In this document: positions 1 through 11,759 of the stretch, piece by piece
Layout: each line of letters opens with the position of its first letter
How positions within the stretch are numbered: the stretch's first letter is position 1
NCBI GenBank assembly: GCA_947034885.2
Contig: OX344751.2
Span: forward strand, 40,949,082-41,013,081
Origin: Thuidium tamariscinum
Lineage: Eukaryota > Streptophyta > Bryopsida > Hypnales > Thuidiaceae
Length of the DNA stretch: 64,000 bases
Direction of reading: 5' to 3'
Position numbers and translations under genes: made by a program
The notes under the pieces: model-generated
The model's database searches: none
Told to the model about the DNA's origin: nothing
The model's input: the letters and a program-made list of their open reading frames with translations, nothing else

Positions 1-3000
1 GTTGTTCCAAAACAAGTTCCAGGACGAAAGCTCCGCCATCTTAGAGGATTTGACCTCGAATTTTGGTGAAATTTTGCAAGGGCCGTGCTAAAAATCAGTC
101 CTTGGAGTTTAAATCAACTCCAAAACCCGCACTTGGATCACAATGCAATGGCTAGGCCCGAGGGGGATTTTCGATATAAACCAATCCAGGTTGTAAATCC
201 ATCCGAAGAGACTAGTCACAAAGAATTATGATATCACAATGCAAAAGACTATAGACTCCATGTGACTTAAAGGAATTAACAATGTTTCAACTAATGAATT
301 TTAAACACCAAAAGTTATTCAAAACACACTGTTCAAACAAACACGAGCATAGAAAGGCCTTGAAGGTGTACCAACAAGGTTGTCAAAGATCTTGAACCTT
401 AAGTGTAGACAAGATCCAAAGGAGCTTGTAAGATGTTGTAGAATAGAAGAGAATGAAATAGAAAGAGAAGGATGTAGAATAGCAATGGTATTGGAAATGG
501 TGTAGAATGATTGTGTAATGGCGATGGTTTGTAATGGTATTGGTATTATATTGTGTATTGTGTGAAGGATGGGGAGGATTTTTATACATTTCCAAGGCCT
601 CCCCCCCCCTCAAATTACTTGCTAAGTAACCTAAAAAGTCAACTTAACCTCTAAAATTCTATATTACTGTTGTGATTACTCTATCTTCTTGAGAAATGGT
701 CCAATTGCCAAACGGATAGCGCCAATGGCTTCAGAAGACCCAAATTTCTTTACAAGAACCCCTTCCTCTTACTCCCGGAACCTAATTGCACTCAAAAGCT
801 AGCATTTACGAACCAATAAAAAGGGTTAAAAATCTATCTTTTGGAATTGATTTTTCCCAAAGGTTTTGATTAGCCAAGGTTGTCGAGGAGGTCCAAGAAT
901 GTTAGAAAAGAGTCCAAGTTGACTCAAATCAAACACCATATGTCCCCCATACGCCGGTCAACCTACCAAGATTTTGGTAAAACCATTAAAACTTGTTACC
1001 GCTACCGTTTTTATTATTTGTTGATGTCAGAATGTCTTGAAATTTGGCAGGACCCTTATTTATGATAAAACATACTCTCCTCATTTTTAGTGAAATTTTA
1101 CCATCACTGTGGAATTTTCTATGAATTTCCAATTGCCGGTGAAAGTAGTTGACTTCCCATGGAGTCATTTCTATAATTCAAAAAATTATGAAACTTTTAA
1201 GGGATCTTCTAAGAAGCCCCCTAATGATAAGTGAAAAGTTTTGCTAAAAACCTATATTGTCTAAATAAAGTAGAAATTGCACTATAGCGAAACTAATTCC
1301 CTCCGGAGAAGAATCATTCATGTACAAGGGAATCTCTACTAGTTAGCTTCACCATGACGCTCGTAGGAGACTATCGGACCCCAATGGTTGACAATCAGAG
1401 ACCAATCTTCCGGGACCCTTGTCAAGTATTCCGAGTGTTCCTAAAACCATAGGGGAGCCAAAACTTTGCCGTCTCTTATAGGACTAATATAACCTCGTAA
1501 ACAAGAGGAGAGGGAGAAGAAGATTTGCATATAAGTAACATACGCTCTAAGTCACCTCCCTAGTTAATCCCTCGATTCCTCCTAAGTTATCTCCCACAAT
1601 AACTCTCAATGACTCCACAACACAAAAGATAAATCAACATCAATTTGTATAAGTGCCAAACAACCTAGGGGGGTCTCAAGTCCCCTAAGGTGTAAGTTAC
1701 AAGTATCAAGGGTGTAAAAACCCTTCAAAAACTATCAAAGGCTCCTTTGGCATAACAAGCCAAAGGAAATCCGGCATAACCCGGGCCCAATAGTACTCCC
1801 CCAAATTGTGGAGAGTGAGAAAGAGAGAGAATGAGAGAAGAATGCCGCCCCTTTTATACTCAAAATGGAGCGACCCCCCCCCCCTTAATCTACTAAGAAA
1901 AACTAGATAAGGGAATTAAGGTGAGTCGTACATGTTTACCTTTCCCAAATCTAACTATCCACTTAAGATCTACATAATTTGAATTGAAAATTCAAATTTC
2001 ATCTAAATCTTACAAGAATTTGCAATCTACCTACTTTTACCTTCCCAAAATCTACAAGTTCCCACATGGGAGTGGTTGCCATTGGTTCCCATCTACATTT
2101 AGTTCAAAATTCAAATTTACTTACACCAAGCACTTGGAGCTTCCTCCACTATCTTTTTGAGGTGGTACTTACTCCCACATGTGCCCGAAGTTCCTCACAC
2201 ATTCCCTACACGTTTTCCACGGCCATAAGGGCCCAAATCCTCCAAATTTGCATTAGGGGGCCTTAAACCCCAATTTTTCCTCCATATGTTGTCTCCAAAA
2301 GTCTAACTTTTGGAGTTTAACTCTAATTTGCGAACGGATTGCGCCACTGGGTCCGGAAAGGCCATAATTAGCCTATGAAAAAAACCTTACCTCTTACACT
2401 ATGTCTTAAATCTCAACGAAACCTAGTGTAGGCTGGGGTCAAAATTAAGATAAATTCCCAACTTTTGGAGTTTGACTTTTTTGAACCCCAATCCTTCACC
2501 AAGCTCTTAAGTAGATAGAGGGGTGTCGTAGCACAAGAAAATCAAGTTGCTTCTCTAAGACCGGAAATGGCCCTAAAGTGACTCGTTTATCGTTCCCACA
2601 GAGATTTGATTGCCAGATGACTAATATCCGGAAATCAGAACAAGGATTACCACAAAAATACCAAGCACACTTATCTAATCTCACCTAATCATATTCTAAA
2701 ACTCTACAGACCTCCCCTATTTACAAACTTACAGAATCCAAACCGGAACAGAGAGTGGGTAGCAAATCCAGCTCTCCTACATCCTAAGATACTTTCCGGT
2801 TTTTCCCAGTAACCAGTGTCCGGAATCGAGTTTAACCTCTAAACAAAGAGGGATCTGCGTATTGTGATTAAGGAAGGAAGCTTACAACCTACCCTCTACG
2901 TTTTAGAGTGTCAAGAGTGCCACTTAAATAAAGAAAACAACAAAACAATATCAATCCTATTCAACCTAATTTCCCTCACAACTAAATCGGATAGCTATCT

Positions 3001-3767
3001 GGCCTAGCAGGTCACGCAAGGAAACTTCAGTCAAAGTCTAACTTAAACTACAACGATGGCCTACTGGGTTAGTCTAAACTCTGGGCAGAATCCGGGACGG
3101 GCAGATTGAGAAGTCGTCACCTTCCCTACACATTTCCGGTTACCAAAGAACCTGTCTACCGCTTGAACTAGAGTTGTTCGGAATCATCAACGGCTATGGC
3201 TCCAAGTGACTGGGACTATCTTCAGATAACGGGAAAACCGGAACCGATCGCACTGAGGGATCAAGAATCCACCATCACACACAAATTGCACTTACTCTCC
3301 CAAGAATCCGGATAAACCCAATATCCGGGCACACTCTCTCCCTACCTATTCCTGCAATCCCTACAAAACATACACCAATAAGATCACCTACTGGAGTACA
3401 CGCCGCCACCTCAATGTGAACCAGAAAAGCTGATTTGAATTGCACAATGCTAGGAAAACAAGGTATGAAAATGCACACCAATAAACTAAAAACAACCGCC
3501 TAAATACTTTACAATCCAAGGGAAACTACAGCCCAAAAAAATCAAGGCTTACCACAAGGGAATGACACCTGTCATTTGCCTTATCCTTCTCCCCAGTTGA
3601 CTTCCACTGAAAGCCAAAAACTGCCGTAAAAAGTGGATCTCAGATCCGAAAAATCCGGATTCAGTTGAGTCCAAACTACCTACTCACCTAAAAGCCACTA
3701 GGAAAACGCTTTCTACCAAAAACTTAGGTTTTCAGCCTCCTACCTACTGCTATATCTAACCCTAAAC
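1..3767. other. transposon-derived non-coding DNA, left flank of the element relic
   Basis: No convincing coding region is visible on either strand. The sequence is AT-rich but studded with CCGG/CCGGA words, especially from 2.5 kb on, like the DNA around the related ORF copy at 45-47 kb. A short stretch near 2,840-2,890 resembles one near 7,590-7,640 (both contain AAGAGGGAT followed by TTGTGAT), so these could be parts of two long direct repeats around the element. That is a weak inference. C-rich and G-rich homopolymers near 600, 1,867 and 7,190 are simple-sequence noise. Confidence 0.35.
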
Positions 3768-4154
3768 CTACTTCCTTGGCCGCTTCCCTGGAGTCTCTCC
3801 TGACTTGGCGGCGCCCTTTCGTGCTGGCTGTTTCCGGGCAGAACCGGAAGTGTTCTTGCGCTTCCTCGCCTGGGTGGACTTGGCCTTCAGTTGGGCCTTG
3901 ATCTTGCGCGTCATGGCCAACTTGGCATCCGGATCAGAGTCAGGTTCTGACTCCTCTCCTCCCAATCCAAAGGATTCTTCATCTTCTTCCTCGGATTCAT
4001 CTTCCTCTTCTTTGTCCTCTTCCTTGATCTTGACCAGAACTGCCTTCTTCTTCTGGCTGGCTGTCAACTTGCTCTTGGATGGGGAAGGTTTGGGGGATAC
4101 TGTGGGTTTCTTGCTCTGTGGAGTTCCCACACTCCCTTCCCGCTGTCGTAAGAA

Positions 4155-4442
4155 TTGAAGACTATTGTGAAGAAGGTTGGATCAACTGCATTGACTCAAC
4201 GAAGAAGTTGTGAGGAGGAAGTTGAGAAAGATGTAGTACAACCACACTTTAGGGATCCAGAAATGATTGAATATGAGTTCACAAACATGGTAGTAGGTGG
4301 TACAGAGTTGAAGATCCCAATTGCAGGTAATCGAGTTAAGTTGTTTTGTCAGCGTGAAGAAGACTTGAGATTTGAAGACTTTGATGGAGTTGAAGCTGAA
4401 AACAACAAGGATGCAGAAGACGACCAAAGGCTTCAAGATTGA
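4155..4442 (+). CDS. C-terminal coding fragment of an LTR retroelement, function not recognised
   Basis: An open stretch of about 95 codons with no own start near its beginning (the first ATG is at 4,263). It is charged: a KKVGSTALTQRR region near the start, then many Glu/Asp, ending ...DDQRLQD and a stop. It lies just upstream of a purine-rich tract (GACGGGGTGGA) that abuts the LTR start at 4,512, the expected place for the 3' end of the internal region and the polypurine tract. No protease, RT or integrase motif is present, so the family (copia or gypsy) cannot be told from this piece. Confidence 0.4.
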   Translation: MKTIVKKVGSTALTQRRSCEEEVEKDVVQPHFRDPEMIEYEFTNMVVGGTELKIPIAGNRVKLFCQREEDLRFEDFDGVEAENNKDAEDDQRLQD

Positions 4443-4511
4443 ATGAGGCCCACATCATTTTAGATCTAAATCAACACATGCCGGAAGATGTGTAGATTTA
4501 GACGGGGTGGA

Positions 4512-5139
4512 TGTCGTGATGTGGGCCATCTATTAGGTAAATTTAGGCATCTAAGTTAATTCAAGGAAAATTCCAAGTATTGAAGGGTTAGGGTTTTTGG
4601 CGGCTATCTCACCGGGAGGTTAGGGTTTTTTGGCGGCTTAGTCTCACAAGGAGGTTAGGTCTTTGAAGGGTATTTAAAGGGAGGCCTTTCCCCCTTGAAT
4701 TCATCTTCATCATGGGATGTTAGATCATCTTTTTGGTTGGACTCTCTTTTGTATTCGATTACTTTCCATTACTTGGAGTTGGAAATTGAGTGGTTGTGTT
4801 TGGGGAGCCATCTTTTTGTTTGAAGTTGTATTTTGTTCTTTTTGTTGATATTGGTTTTATACTGAGGGTGTGTTCTTCAAGCTTGAGAGTGTGGTAGGCA
4901 AACTCGAGGCGGCTTCGAGTGCTACCGTTTCTGTTAGGTTTGAGAATCGAGGGTTGAGGTTTGAGGTTGTGAGGTTTGAGTTGTAGATCTTTTCGTTTAG
5001 ACTTTATACTTTCGATAAGTGATAGGTTTAGCTTTTGACTATATAGCTTATTGTTTCTTTTCATTTCTTTTTACTTCATAGACATCTACTACAGCTAGAA
5101 GCCCCGTGCTTTTCCGGATAGACCGCAATTCTTACGACA
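4512..5139 (+). repeat. long terminal repeat, plus orientation
   Basis: 628 bp running from TGTCGTGATG to CTTACGACA, the TG...CA ends expected of an LTR. It holds a TATA-like element at 4,671 and tandem GGTTAGGGTTTTTGGCGG-type units near 4,590-4,640. A purine-rich tract immediately precedes it. It is nearly identical in inverse orientation to 5,143-5,825. Confidence 0.7.
4671..4678 (+). promoter_or_regulatory. TATA-like box in the LTR
   Basis: TATTTAAA sits about 160 bp into the LTR, between a GGTT-rich tandem stretch and a pyrimidine-rich stretch, the usual place for an LTR core promoter. The inverted LTR carries the same motif at about 5,603-5,610. No transcript evidence is visible. Confidence 0.35.
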
Positions 5140-5142
5140 TCT

Positions 5143-5825
5143 TTGGTAAGAATTGTTGTCTATCCGGAAAAGCACGGGGCTTCTGGCTCTAGTAGATGTC
5201 TATGAAGTAAAAAGAAATGAAAAGAAACAATAAGCTATATAGCCAAAAGCTAAACCTATCACTTATCGAAAGTATAAAGTCTAAACGAAAAGATCTACAA
5301 CTCAAACCTCACAACCTCAAACCTCAACCCTCGATTCTCAAACCTAACAGAAACGGTAGCACTCGAAGCCGCCTCGAGTTTGCCTACCACACTCTCAAGC
5401 TTGAAGAACACACCCTCAGTATAAAACCAATATCAACAAAAAGAACAAAATACAACTTCAAACAAAAAGATGGCTCCCCAAACACAACCACTCAATTTCC
5501 AACTCCAAGTAATGGAAAGTAATCGAATACAAAAGAGAGTCCAACCAAAAAGATGATCTAACATCCCATGATGAAGATGAATTCAAGGTGGCAAGGCCTC
5601 CCTTTAAATACCCTTCAAAGATCTAACCTCCTTGTGAGACTAGCCGCCAAAAAACCCTAACCTCCCGGTGAGACTAGCCACCAAAAAACCCTAACCATAG
5701 CTGCCAAAAAACCCTAACCTCCCGGTGAGATAGCCGCCAAAAACCCTAACCCTTCAATACTTGGAATTTTCCTTGAATTAACTTAGATGCCTAAATTTAC
5801 CTAATAGACGGCCCACATCACGACA
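5143..5825 (-). repeat. long terminal repeat, inverted partner
   Basis: 683 bp, the reverse complement of 4,512-5,139 with few differences. It is about 55 bp longer because it carries one more AACCCTAACC-containing tandem unit near 5,640-5,735. Its 3' end (near 5,143) reads TTGGTAAGAATTG on the plus strand where the partner predicts TGTCGTAAGAATTG, so the inner end has changed. Identical 101-residue open frames on opposite strands (4,759-5,064 and 5,217-5,522) are a by-product of the palindrome and not genes. Confidence 0.7.
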
Positions 5826-7022
5826 CCGCTGCTGTGATTGGCTCTTGGTCAAGGAAACCGGTGTCTCCCCTGTTCCGGATTCCAGTATGATGGCCGATTT
5901 GGGAGGTGTGGTCATAACCACATCCTCAGATGGCTCTCCGGTTTTGTCCTTCGCCACTAGAGTTGTTGGCTTTCCCTTTAGCAAGGGTGGCTTAGAGGGT
6001 GTCGCCTCTGTCACTTTCTCTTCTTCCGGTTTAGTTTTCGGTTGGAGGGGCGGACTGACCTCTCCCATGACTTCCCTCATCTGCCCCAACAACCTCTCCA
6101 TCTTTACGTTGAAGGAAACTAGGACGTTGATCACCTTGTCTCCTAGCTTCCCTGTCCCTTCTAAGACCTTCTCATCAAAGAGTTTGGCCTTGTTCAAAAC
6201 CTCTGCCGGAACGCTAATGAATTCTTTAATCCGGTCAAGGGTCTCTACAGACTAAGCTGAGAACTTCCGGTTCCGCTCATTTTCCTGCTTTTGCTCACTC
6301 AACTCTGCTTTAAGAGAGAGCAGTTCATCCATCATCTCCTGATGCTTAGCCTTTCTGGATTTCCCCTCAGCATCGTCTATCAGGTTCCGGAGCTGCTCTA
6401 TACATTCATTCCCCGGAATGTCTCCTAACATCTCGGATACCTTTTTCAAGGTCTCTCTCTTTCGCTCATAACTCTCACGGACTTTCGTGAGCTCCCTAAT
6501 GATAGACCCTAATGGGTCGTTGTTCCAGACAAGGTCCTTCTCCTTTCCCTGTTCTACCTTGACCCCTGCCCCGCTCTACTTTTCCGATTCCAGTTTCCCG
6601 ATCAACCCGGAAGGTTCGCCCTCTCTCTCAGCTTCCTCTCTCTCATCATCTGAATCCGACTTCATCCCATGGGCTAACTTCACCTCCCTCATTGTATATT
6701 CTTGTCTCTCAGTTTCTCTCAAGCAGTCTTGTGAATGGTAGAGGTGGTAGAGGAAGGAAGATATGCTAGAGGGCTTAGTCTTGCCGACCCCCTTGCACAG
6801 CTTTACTACATAATCTCTCAAGGCTAGACCCCAGTCTATCTTCCTGTCCCTGCTTAGTGCCCCAAATATGGTATTCCCCAAGGTGAGAGTCATCCGGTTT
6901 CCCCTATTCGGACTGAGAATCGGTACCATAAATTCTAACACTCGCCTTTCTCTCGCGTTCTTGCAATCGCTCCCAGACATCGCTCCCACAACTCTCGAAA
7001 AATCCACAGAAACCTTACACAT

Positions 7023-8544
7023 CCAACTAACTCACTCGGGTACTCTCGCTGTAACCGGAAATCGGGAAACTAGCCTAAGCAGCAGCAGTGCGCGCGTACA
7101 ACTCTCAAAACTCAGAGCTCCATAAGCAAACATAAGAATTAGGTCTGGAACTCCAAATCACGACCTAAAAAGACTTCACTCGGGTTTACCCCCCCCCCTA
7201 CTCTCGGCCGCTGGGAACGAAGTTCCCGACATTCTGACCGTTAAAATCCTGTGGTTCTGGGCTTCTCACGAGACTGACCGTTGGGTGGTACTTTCCCTAA
7301 CTCCCAGTACGACTCCTATTGGATTAAAACATGTTCTAGTCTGTTCTCGATAGATTTAGTACGAATTTAAGTACCCCTGGTGTCAGGATCCCACCTAATT
7401 TCTAATTTTCTTAATCCGGGTGGACTTTCCGGTTCCGGTTCCGGTAAGAGGACAATCCTTCTCTTAACACTATTATCCCCTTACGATTTCCCGACATTCC
7501 AGTTTTCCTCACTTACACTATGACTTGGGATATGGACTAGAAAATCAAAAATAAATATGACAAATCGAAAAAAATGAAAGCTATTTTATACTACCTAAAC
7601 TAAAGAGGGATTTTAGAGTTGTGATAAGGGGGAAGTAGGAATAGACCTAAATTAGGCCTTGATATGATGTCGTATGCTCCCGATACATTGGTCAACTTTC
7701 AATACCATCATTTAAAATTTTAAATTGTCATTTGTTGAGGGATGTCGCCGATTCGAGGTCTTCCGCCTATCAATATGTCTTGAAACTTGGGTGAGTGCTT
7801 CGTTGGTGTGAGACTGCCTTGCTGGATTTTTAGTAGGATTTTACTACACTTTTGCGAATCCCCACCCAAAGATTGCTGCGGTTGACCGCTTGAAAAAATA
7901 TCCATAATGTCTTAGAGAATTTCCAAACTTTGGAGGGGACCACCCATGGGATCCTCCCAAGAGGATGTGAACCCACATCCCCAGTGCATGCGCCTGGAAT
8001 TAAGGAAACGTCCGGTACCTGAAATTCAAGGTTAGTATTCCGCCCGGATTCTCTTCGATGCCATGGGAAGTAGAGATCCTCCTCCTAGATTCTCCCATGA
8101 AGACTTCCTAACCTACCGAAGGCCTTTTTAGGCTTTTTACCCTAAACCTGCACATTACTATTGAATTGACGTCTGTTTGACCAAAGCAAGACCCCTTTTG
8201 GATACAAACTACCCTAAACCCCTTCTAATGACCAAATGGCATATTGGCATGTACGATGCCAATACTAGTTTTATCCTTTTTATGGGTTTTATGGGCCTAA
8301 CTATACCTTGAATTGTGTAGGAATCTAAAAAAAGAACCTGTAAGTCCCCGATGACGAATCGGGGGCTCACGAAGACCCTAAACCTTAAAGCTACACCTAG
8401 GTTCTATGCTGTGTGATATTTCAAATTAAAAAAACAAACTAACAAGAGAATCTCATGGTGAGTTACCAAGAATCGTTGTGTTGCCAAAGAACATAGTATA
8501 GGGCTTCAGGTGGTGAGGAATATATCCAAGACATTCATAAACCA
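7023..8544. other. non-coding flank of the transposon relic, then unassigned DNA
   Basis: Contains a triple GGTTCC repeat near 7,435, CCGG-rich words as in the flank at 45-47 kb, and an AT-rich stretch. A short hairpin is present at 8,346-8,364 (arms CCCCGAT and ATCGGGG, loop GACGA). No open frame is convincing. Confidence 0.35.
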
Positions 8545-9471
8545 TTAAACCTCTAAAGGACCAAGGCCTTTTTTCTATCAAAATCTTCTCAGAACTGCCA
8601 GTTCTATTGCATTCATCTACGAGAACTAAAGAAAATAGTTTTTTTAAAATTTAACCATAGAATCCAGTACTTAATTTGATAGAGATCATGTGGAAAAATT
8701 TCATGAAGTTTGACCGTAGAGATTAGAAGATATGAGCATTCAGAATTCGAAATACATTTTTTTTTTAATATGCACTGCAATTTTAGATGACTTTGTTGCC
8801 GTTTTCTGAACTTGTTTGCTTAGTACACTGTGAATTACAATTTGTTTGTGTTTAATAATTGAGTACAGACTCAAAGAAAAAAAATTTACACAAAAAACAC
8901 ATTATTTGTTTTTAGAAAAATTGTAAAGTACATGCAGGTCTAAGATTTGAAAAAAAACAAAATGGTTATGAACTCTAAGGTGGAATTGAAATACAATATT
9001 TCCAATCGCTAGATGGTTCTTGCAAGTAAACATTACCTTGTACAACCTATTTTTTATTTAAAAGTGAAAAGTGCATTTAGAACTAAATCCTATAGGTTTA
9101 TTTTTGGAGAAATTGTTTAGATTGCCTGAGAAAAAAATTGTCCGTAACTTTCTCTTTATAAGTCCAAATAGAATAAAACAAAGCTTCACATGTAGGCAAA
9201 AATATATTTTTTCAAAGGAAAAATTTATACAATTAGAGTTTGCATTTTACCAAAATAAGAAGTTCGGTCCACCGAATTGTAATTAGGGCTTCTTGTGGTA
9301 TAACTGTAGCTCCCAGTCACCAATCAAAATAAAAATTACATTCCCACAGAGCTAATCAATTTTTCTATCTTGAGAAATAGCTTCAAAAGGTTTCACCAAA
9401 AATTAAAGTCTACGGAACCAGCCCAAACTCCAAATAGTCCCCCAAGGGGACAATAGTCCTTCAGGGGTTAA
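8545..9471. mobile_element. TTAA-flanked non-autonomous element, copy 1
   Basis: Starts TTAA-ACCTCTAAAGGACC and ends ...GACTATTGTCC in inverse orientation followed by GGGGTTAA, about 927 bp. The ends are inverted repeats of the form CCCCT(A/G)AAGGAC, each immediately bordered by TTAA. The interior is AT-rich and non-coding. Parts match the copy at 33,645-34,575 in inverse orientation, for example a TAACCATAG word followed by a TGTGGAAA word. Similar termini recur at 36.9 and 40.1 kb. Confidence 0.45.
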
Positions 9472-11640
9472 ATAGAAACATTGCAGTACATGAAAAAGAG
9501 TTGTAAAATTGGATGAAGAGAATGAATCAAAAAATAACAAGGCCTTTGGGATTGACATCCGTAACATGTTAACCTAGAATGTAAAGCAAAATTTAATGTG
9601 GAAGTAACTTCATCTCCATTTTATTAAACTTGTGTATCGTAACTATTGAACAAATCAAGATGGCATTACATTATGAATAATTCTTCGTAAATTGCATGAA
9701 GCACTGAACCCCCACAACAAGGAAAGGGCCTTTTGAGGGGGGTCACAAAAGAGATTTTCAACAATACAGTGGTTACGAATCTTGAAGGGATGAAACAAAG
9801 GATTTATGTAAAAGCACATGTTAAAATCTTGCACTAATTGTACCACAAATAACAACGTCTGTATACACAAATGTTCAAACCACCATAACCCCAGCACATG
9901 CAAACAAGTATTATTAGCAAACTAGCATTAGTTGGCAGTTTTGTCCATATGTATTTTTAGCTAATTGTTCTTTGAAATTTTAACAGTACATGCACCCAAG
10001 GAGTACCTCGAAGACCCAAGCACTTTCTTTACATTAGAGTACATGCACTAGCTGGATCAATCATTTTACATAAAAGGAGAATTGAGAACAATCAACCACT
10101 TCCAATAGAATAAGAAATCCCACAATGCACACTACAATTCATTTTTTCATCCAACCCTAATAAATCAATAAATAACTAACTGGACGACAAATTAATCTAT
10201 TTTAATCTAATAAAATAAAATAAAATATTTTAGGTACTTTTAATTTGGTTACTTGTTACTTTAGTGTCTATTTTCGAAAGGAAAGAGTAGTCTTGCATCA
10301 ATGGCCCTTGATCCTGTGGACATTGGCTCATTGTCATGACGAACAGACACTTTATTTACGCCGGACTACTTTTAGTTGACCGGAGTTTCTATATATACAT
10401 GCACCAAAACTTATAGCAAGATTTGATATCTTTAATTTTCATTGGGTGTTCTTAGTAGCTTTTAAAACTTTTTTCAAAAACTCCTTCTTTGAAAACAGAA
10501 GTTCTAAATTAATTATTGAGATTCATATAGGCATAGGTTGCATACGAATTATACCGTTTGGATAAATGATATGAAAGTTGTGAATACTTTTTGTTTGTGA
10601 GTAGTTCATAGGAGATTATGCAAGTTTTATACTCAAATATACATTGAAGTCCTTCAATTCAAAAAATATTCAATACAATAGAAAAAAATTAAAGCATCGC
10701 ATGTAGATTGTTTAGTAGAACATTCCAACCATTGGGATTGCCATTTCCCAATCTATGAAAAACATTTTATTTAAATTTTATATTTCAGAAACGTTTCTAA
10801 ATTTTTTGTACTTAGAAGCCAATTGAATTTGAACTTCAGAAATTGTTATCTATAAATAGAGGCCTTCCACAAATATGAAATGACTTGGGTTAGATGTCAA
10901 TTTCAAATTTCATTTAAGGTAGAAGGCTCTTCAATGGAGCGAGGTCTACAATGGTGCTCTATCTTAAATGTACAGTATTTGTACATGTTGCTTTTTCATA
11001 GTTTTCAACAATGTACTGATAGTGTACATTTTAGCGAGGGCACAATTTTAGAGCCCTATGTCTTTTCAACTTCAAAAATTGATAAATAATTCAAAAAAGC
11101 TTAGAAAAATATAAAATGACTTGGGTTAAAATGTTAAATGTCTATTCAACTTTTCTTTCAAGGAAATTTACAAAAAAATTTAATAGAAGTTTTGCGTCTC
11201 TGAAATTATGTTTGAGCCCTTCGGTTGTGCATTATGAAGACAAAGTTGCCTTCAGAGTTCCCTCTTCATCCATCCTTGCCAGTTCTTTGGGTGAAAGTTC
11301 AGTGACCCTGACCCTGCACTCAGCTTTCCAAGCATGGGCAATAGTCAAACCCATGAATGGCATGAAAAAATAACTCAAAAGACCTTCCCTATATTGACTA
11401 TGAATTCCTTGAACCACGTGGCAGATCAATTTTTTGTAGTCATTCTAAATAACATTGAGAGCTTATTTAGATGTTATACGCAGCAAGAATGCTAGGCATG
11501 GCACAATGCGATGTTAGCTGTGATTTCCTTTTGTTCTTTCTGACATCATATTAAACCAGTTTGGAATTCCAAAAATTCCATCCCCCTCCTTATGTTTTAA
11601 CAAACTTCTACGTTTCACTGAAACACCTCAAAAAAGAAGG
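9472..11640. other. AT-rich intergenic DNA with repeat relics
   Basis: No supported gene. The stretch 10,540-10,760 matches the interior of the TTAA-flanked copy at about 33,955-34,110 (shared ATGAAAGTTGTG, AAGTCCTTCA and TAGAACATT words in the same order), so another fragment of that family lies here. Related sentences near 10,876 and 11,112 (ATGACTTGGGTTA) show a local duplication. Confidence 0.35.
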
Positions 11641-11710
11641 GCTCCTACTAGTGAATGATTGTTTTGCAGTCATTTAGGACAGTCATTTCGGACCCCAATT
11701 CCTTGTAGTG
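11641..11710 (-). mobile_element. two abutting CACTA-type termini at the 3' end of the kinase-TPR gene
   Basis: Read on the minus strand, CACTACAAGGAATTGG starts at 11,710 and continues for 57 bp with close similarity to the CACTA terminus at 47,495 (same GGTCCGAAATGA, TGTCCTAAATGA and GCAAAACAATCATT words). At 11,653 it is cut by a second terminus, CACTAGTAGGAGC, which resembles the foldback at 38,331. This is nested or truncated CACTA-family DNA. No matching right ends were found. Confidence 0.6.
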
Positions 11711-11759
11711 TCTACATACTTGCCCATCATTCTTTAAACATCTCCACACCACTTCAAAG

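Larger units (their letters stand above)
4144..5825. mobile_element. composite LTR-retroelement insertion forming a large palindrome
   Basis: The 1,682-bp insertion begins TGTCGTAAGAATTG and ends CATCACGACA. It is flanked by CCGC at 4,140-4,143 and 5,826-5,829 (CCGCT if one shared T is counted), consistent with a 4-5 bp target-site duplication. Inside are a short plus-strand coding fragment, a plus-oriented LTR, and a second LTR in inverted orientation, with the LTR 3' ends only 3 bp apart. Removing the insertion and one CCGC copy (1,686 bp, a multiple of three) restores the flanking minus-strand reading frame, which supports the boundaries independently. The first 14 bp at the left edge match an inverted LTR 3' end, so the outer ends behave like the two ends of one minus-oriented element. 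Confidence 0.75.
3768..7022 (-). pseudogene. putative plant transposon protein, interrupted by an LTR-derived insertion
   Basis: A minus-strand coding stretch of about 520 codons stays in one frame from 7,022 to 5,830 and again from 4,139 to 3,768, around a nested insertion. Two in-frame TAG stops (6,576-6,578 and 6,252-6,254) show decay. The N-terminal ~110 residues contain GNTIFGALSRDRKIDWG and a Leu-rich stretch that resembles the 'putative plant transposon protein' family (PF20167 type); this is by pattern, not by search. Then come charged, coiled-coil-like helices, a Pro/Lys/Thr-rich linker, an acidic run rich in Glu/Asp near 4,000, and a basic tail ending GKRPRK that could be a nuclear localisation signal. 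A second copy lies at 45,770-46,240 on the plus strand. The 5' end is poorly defined: the other copy has about 80 more N-terminal residues. Confidence 0.6.

Noticed and set aside
3805-4158. Plus-strand frame rich in Ser
   Set aside because: Antisense of the acidic and basic part of the minus-strand transposon protein.
4759-5522. Two identical 101-codon open frames on opposite strands
   Set aside because: They are mirror images caused by the inverted LTR pair; no protein family and no support as genes.
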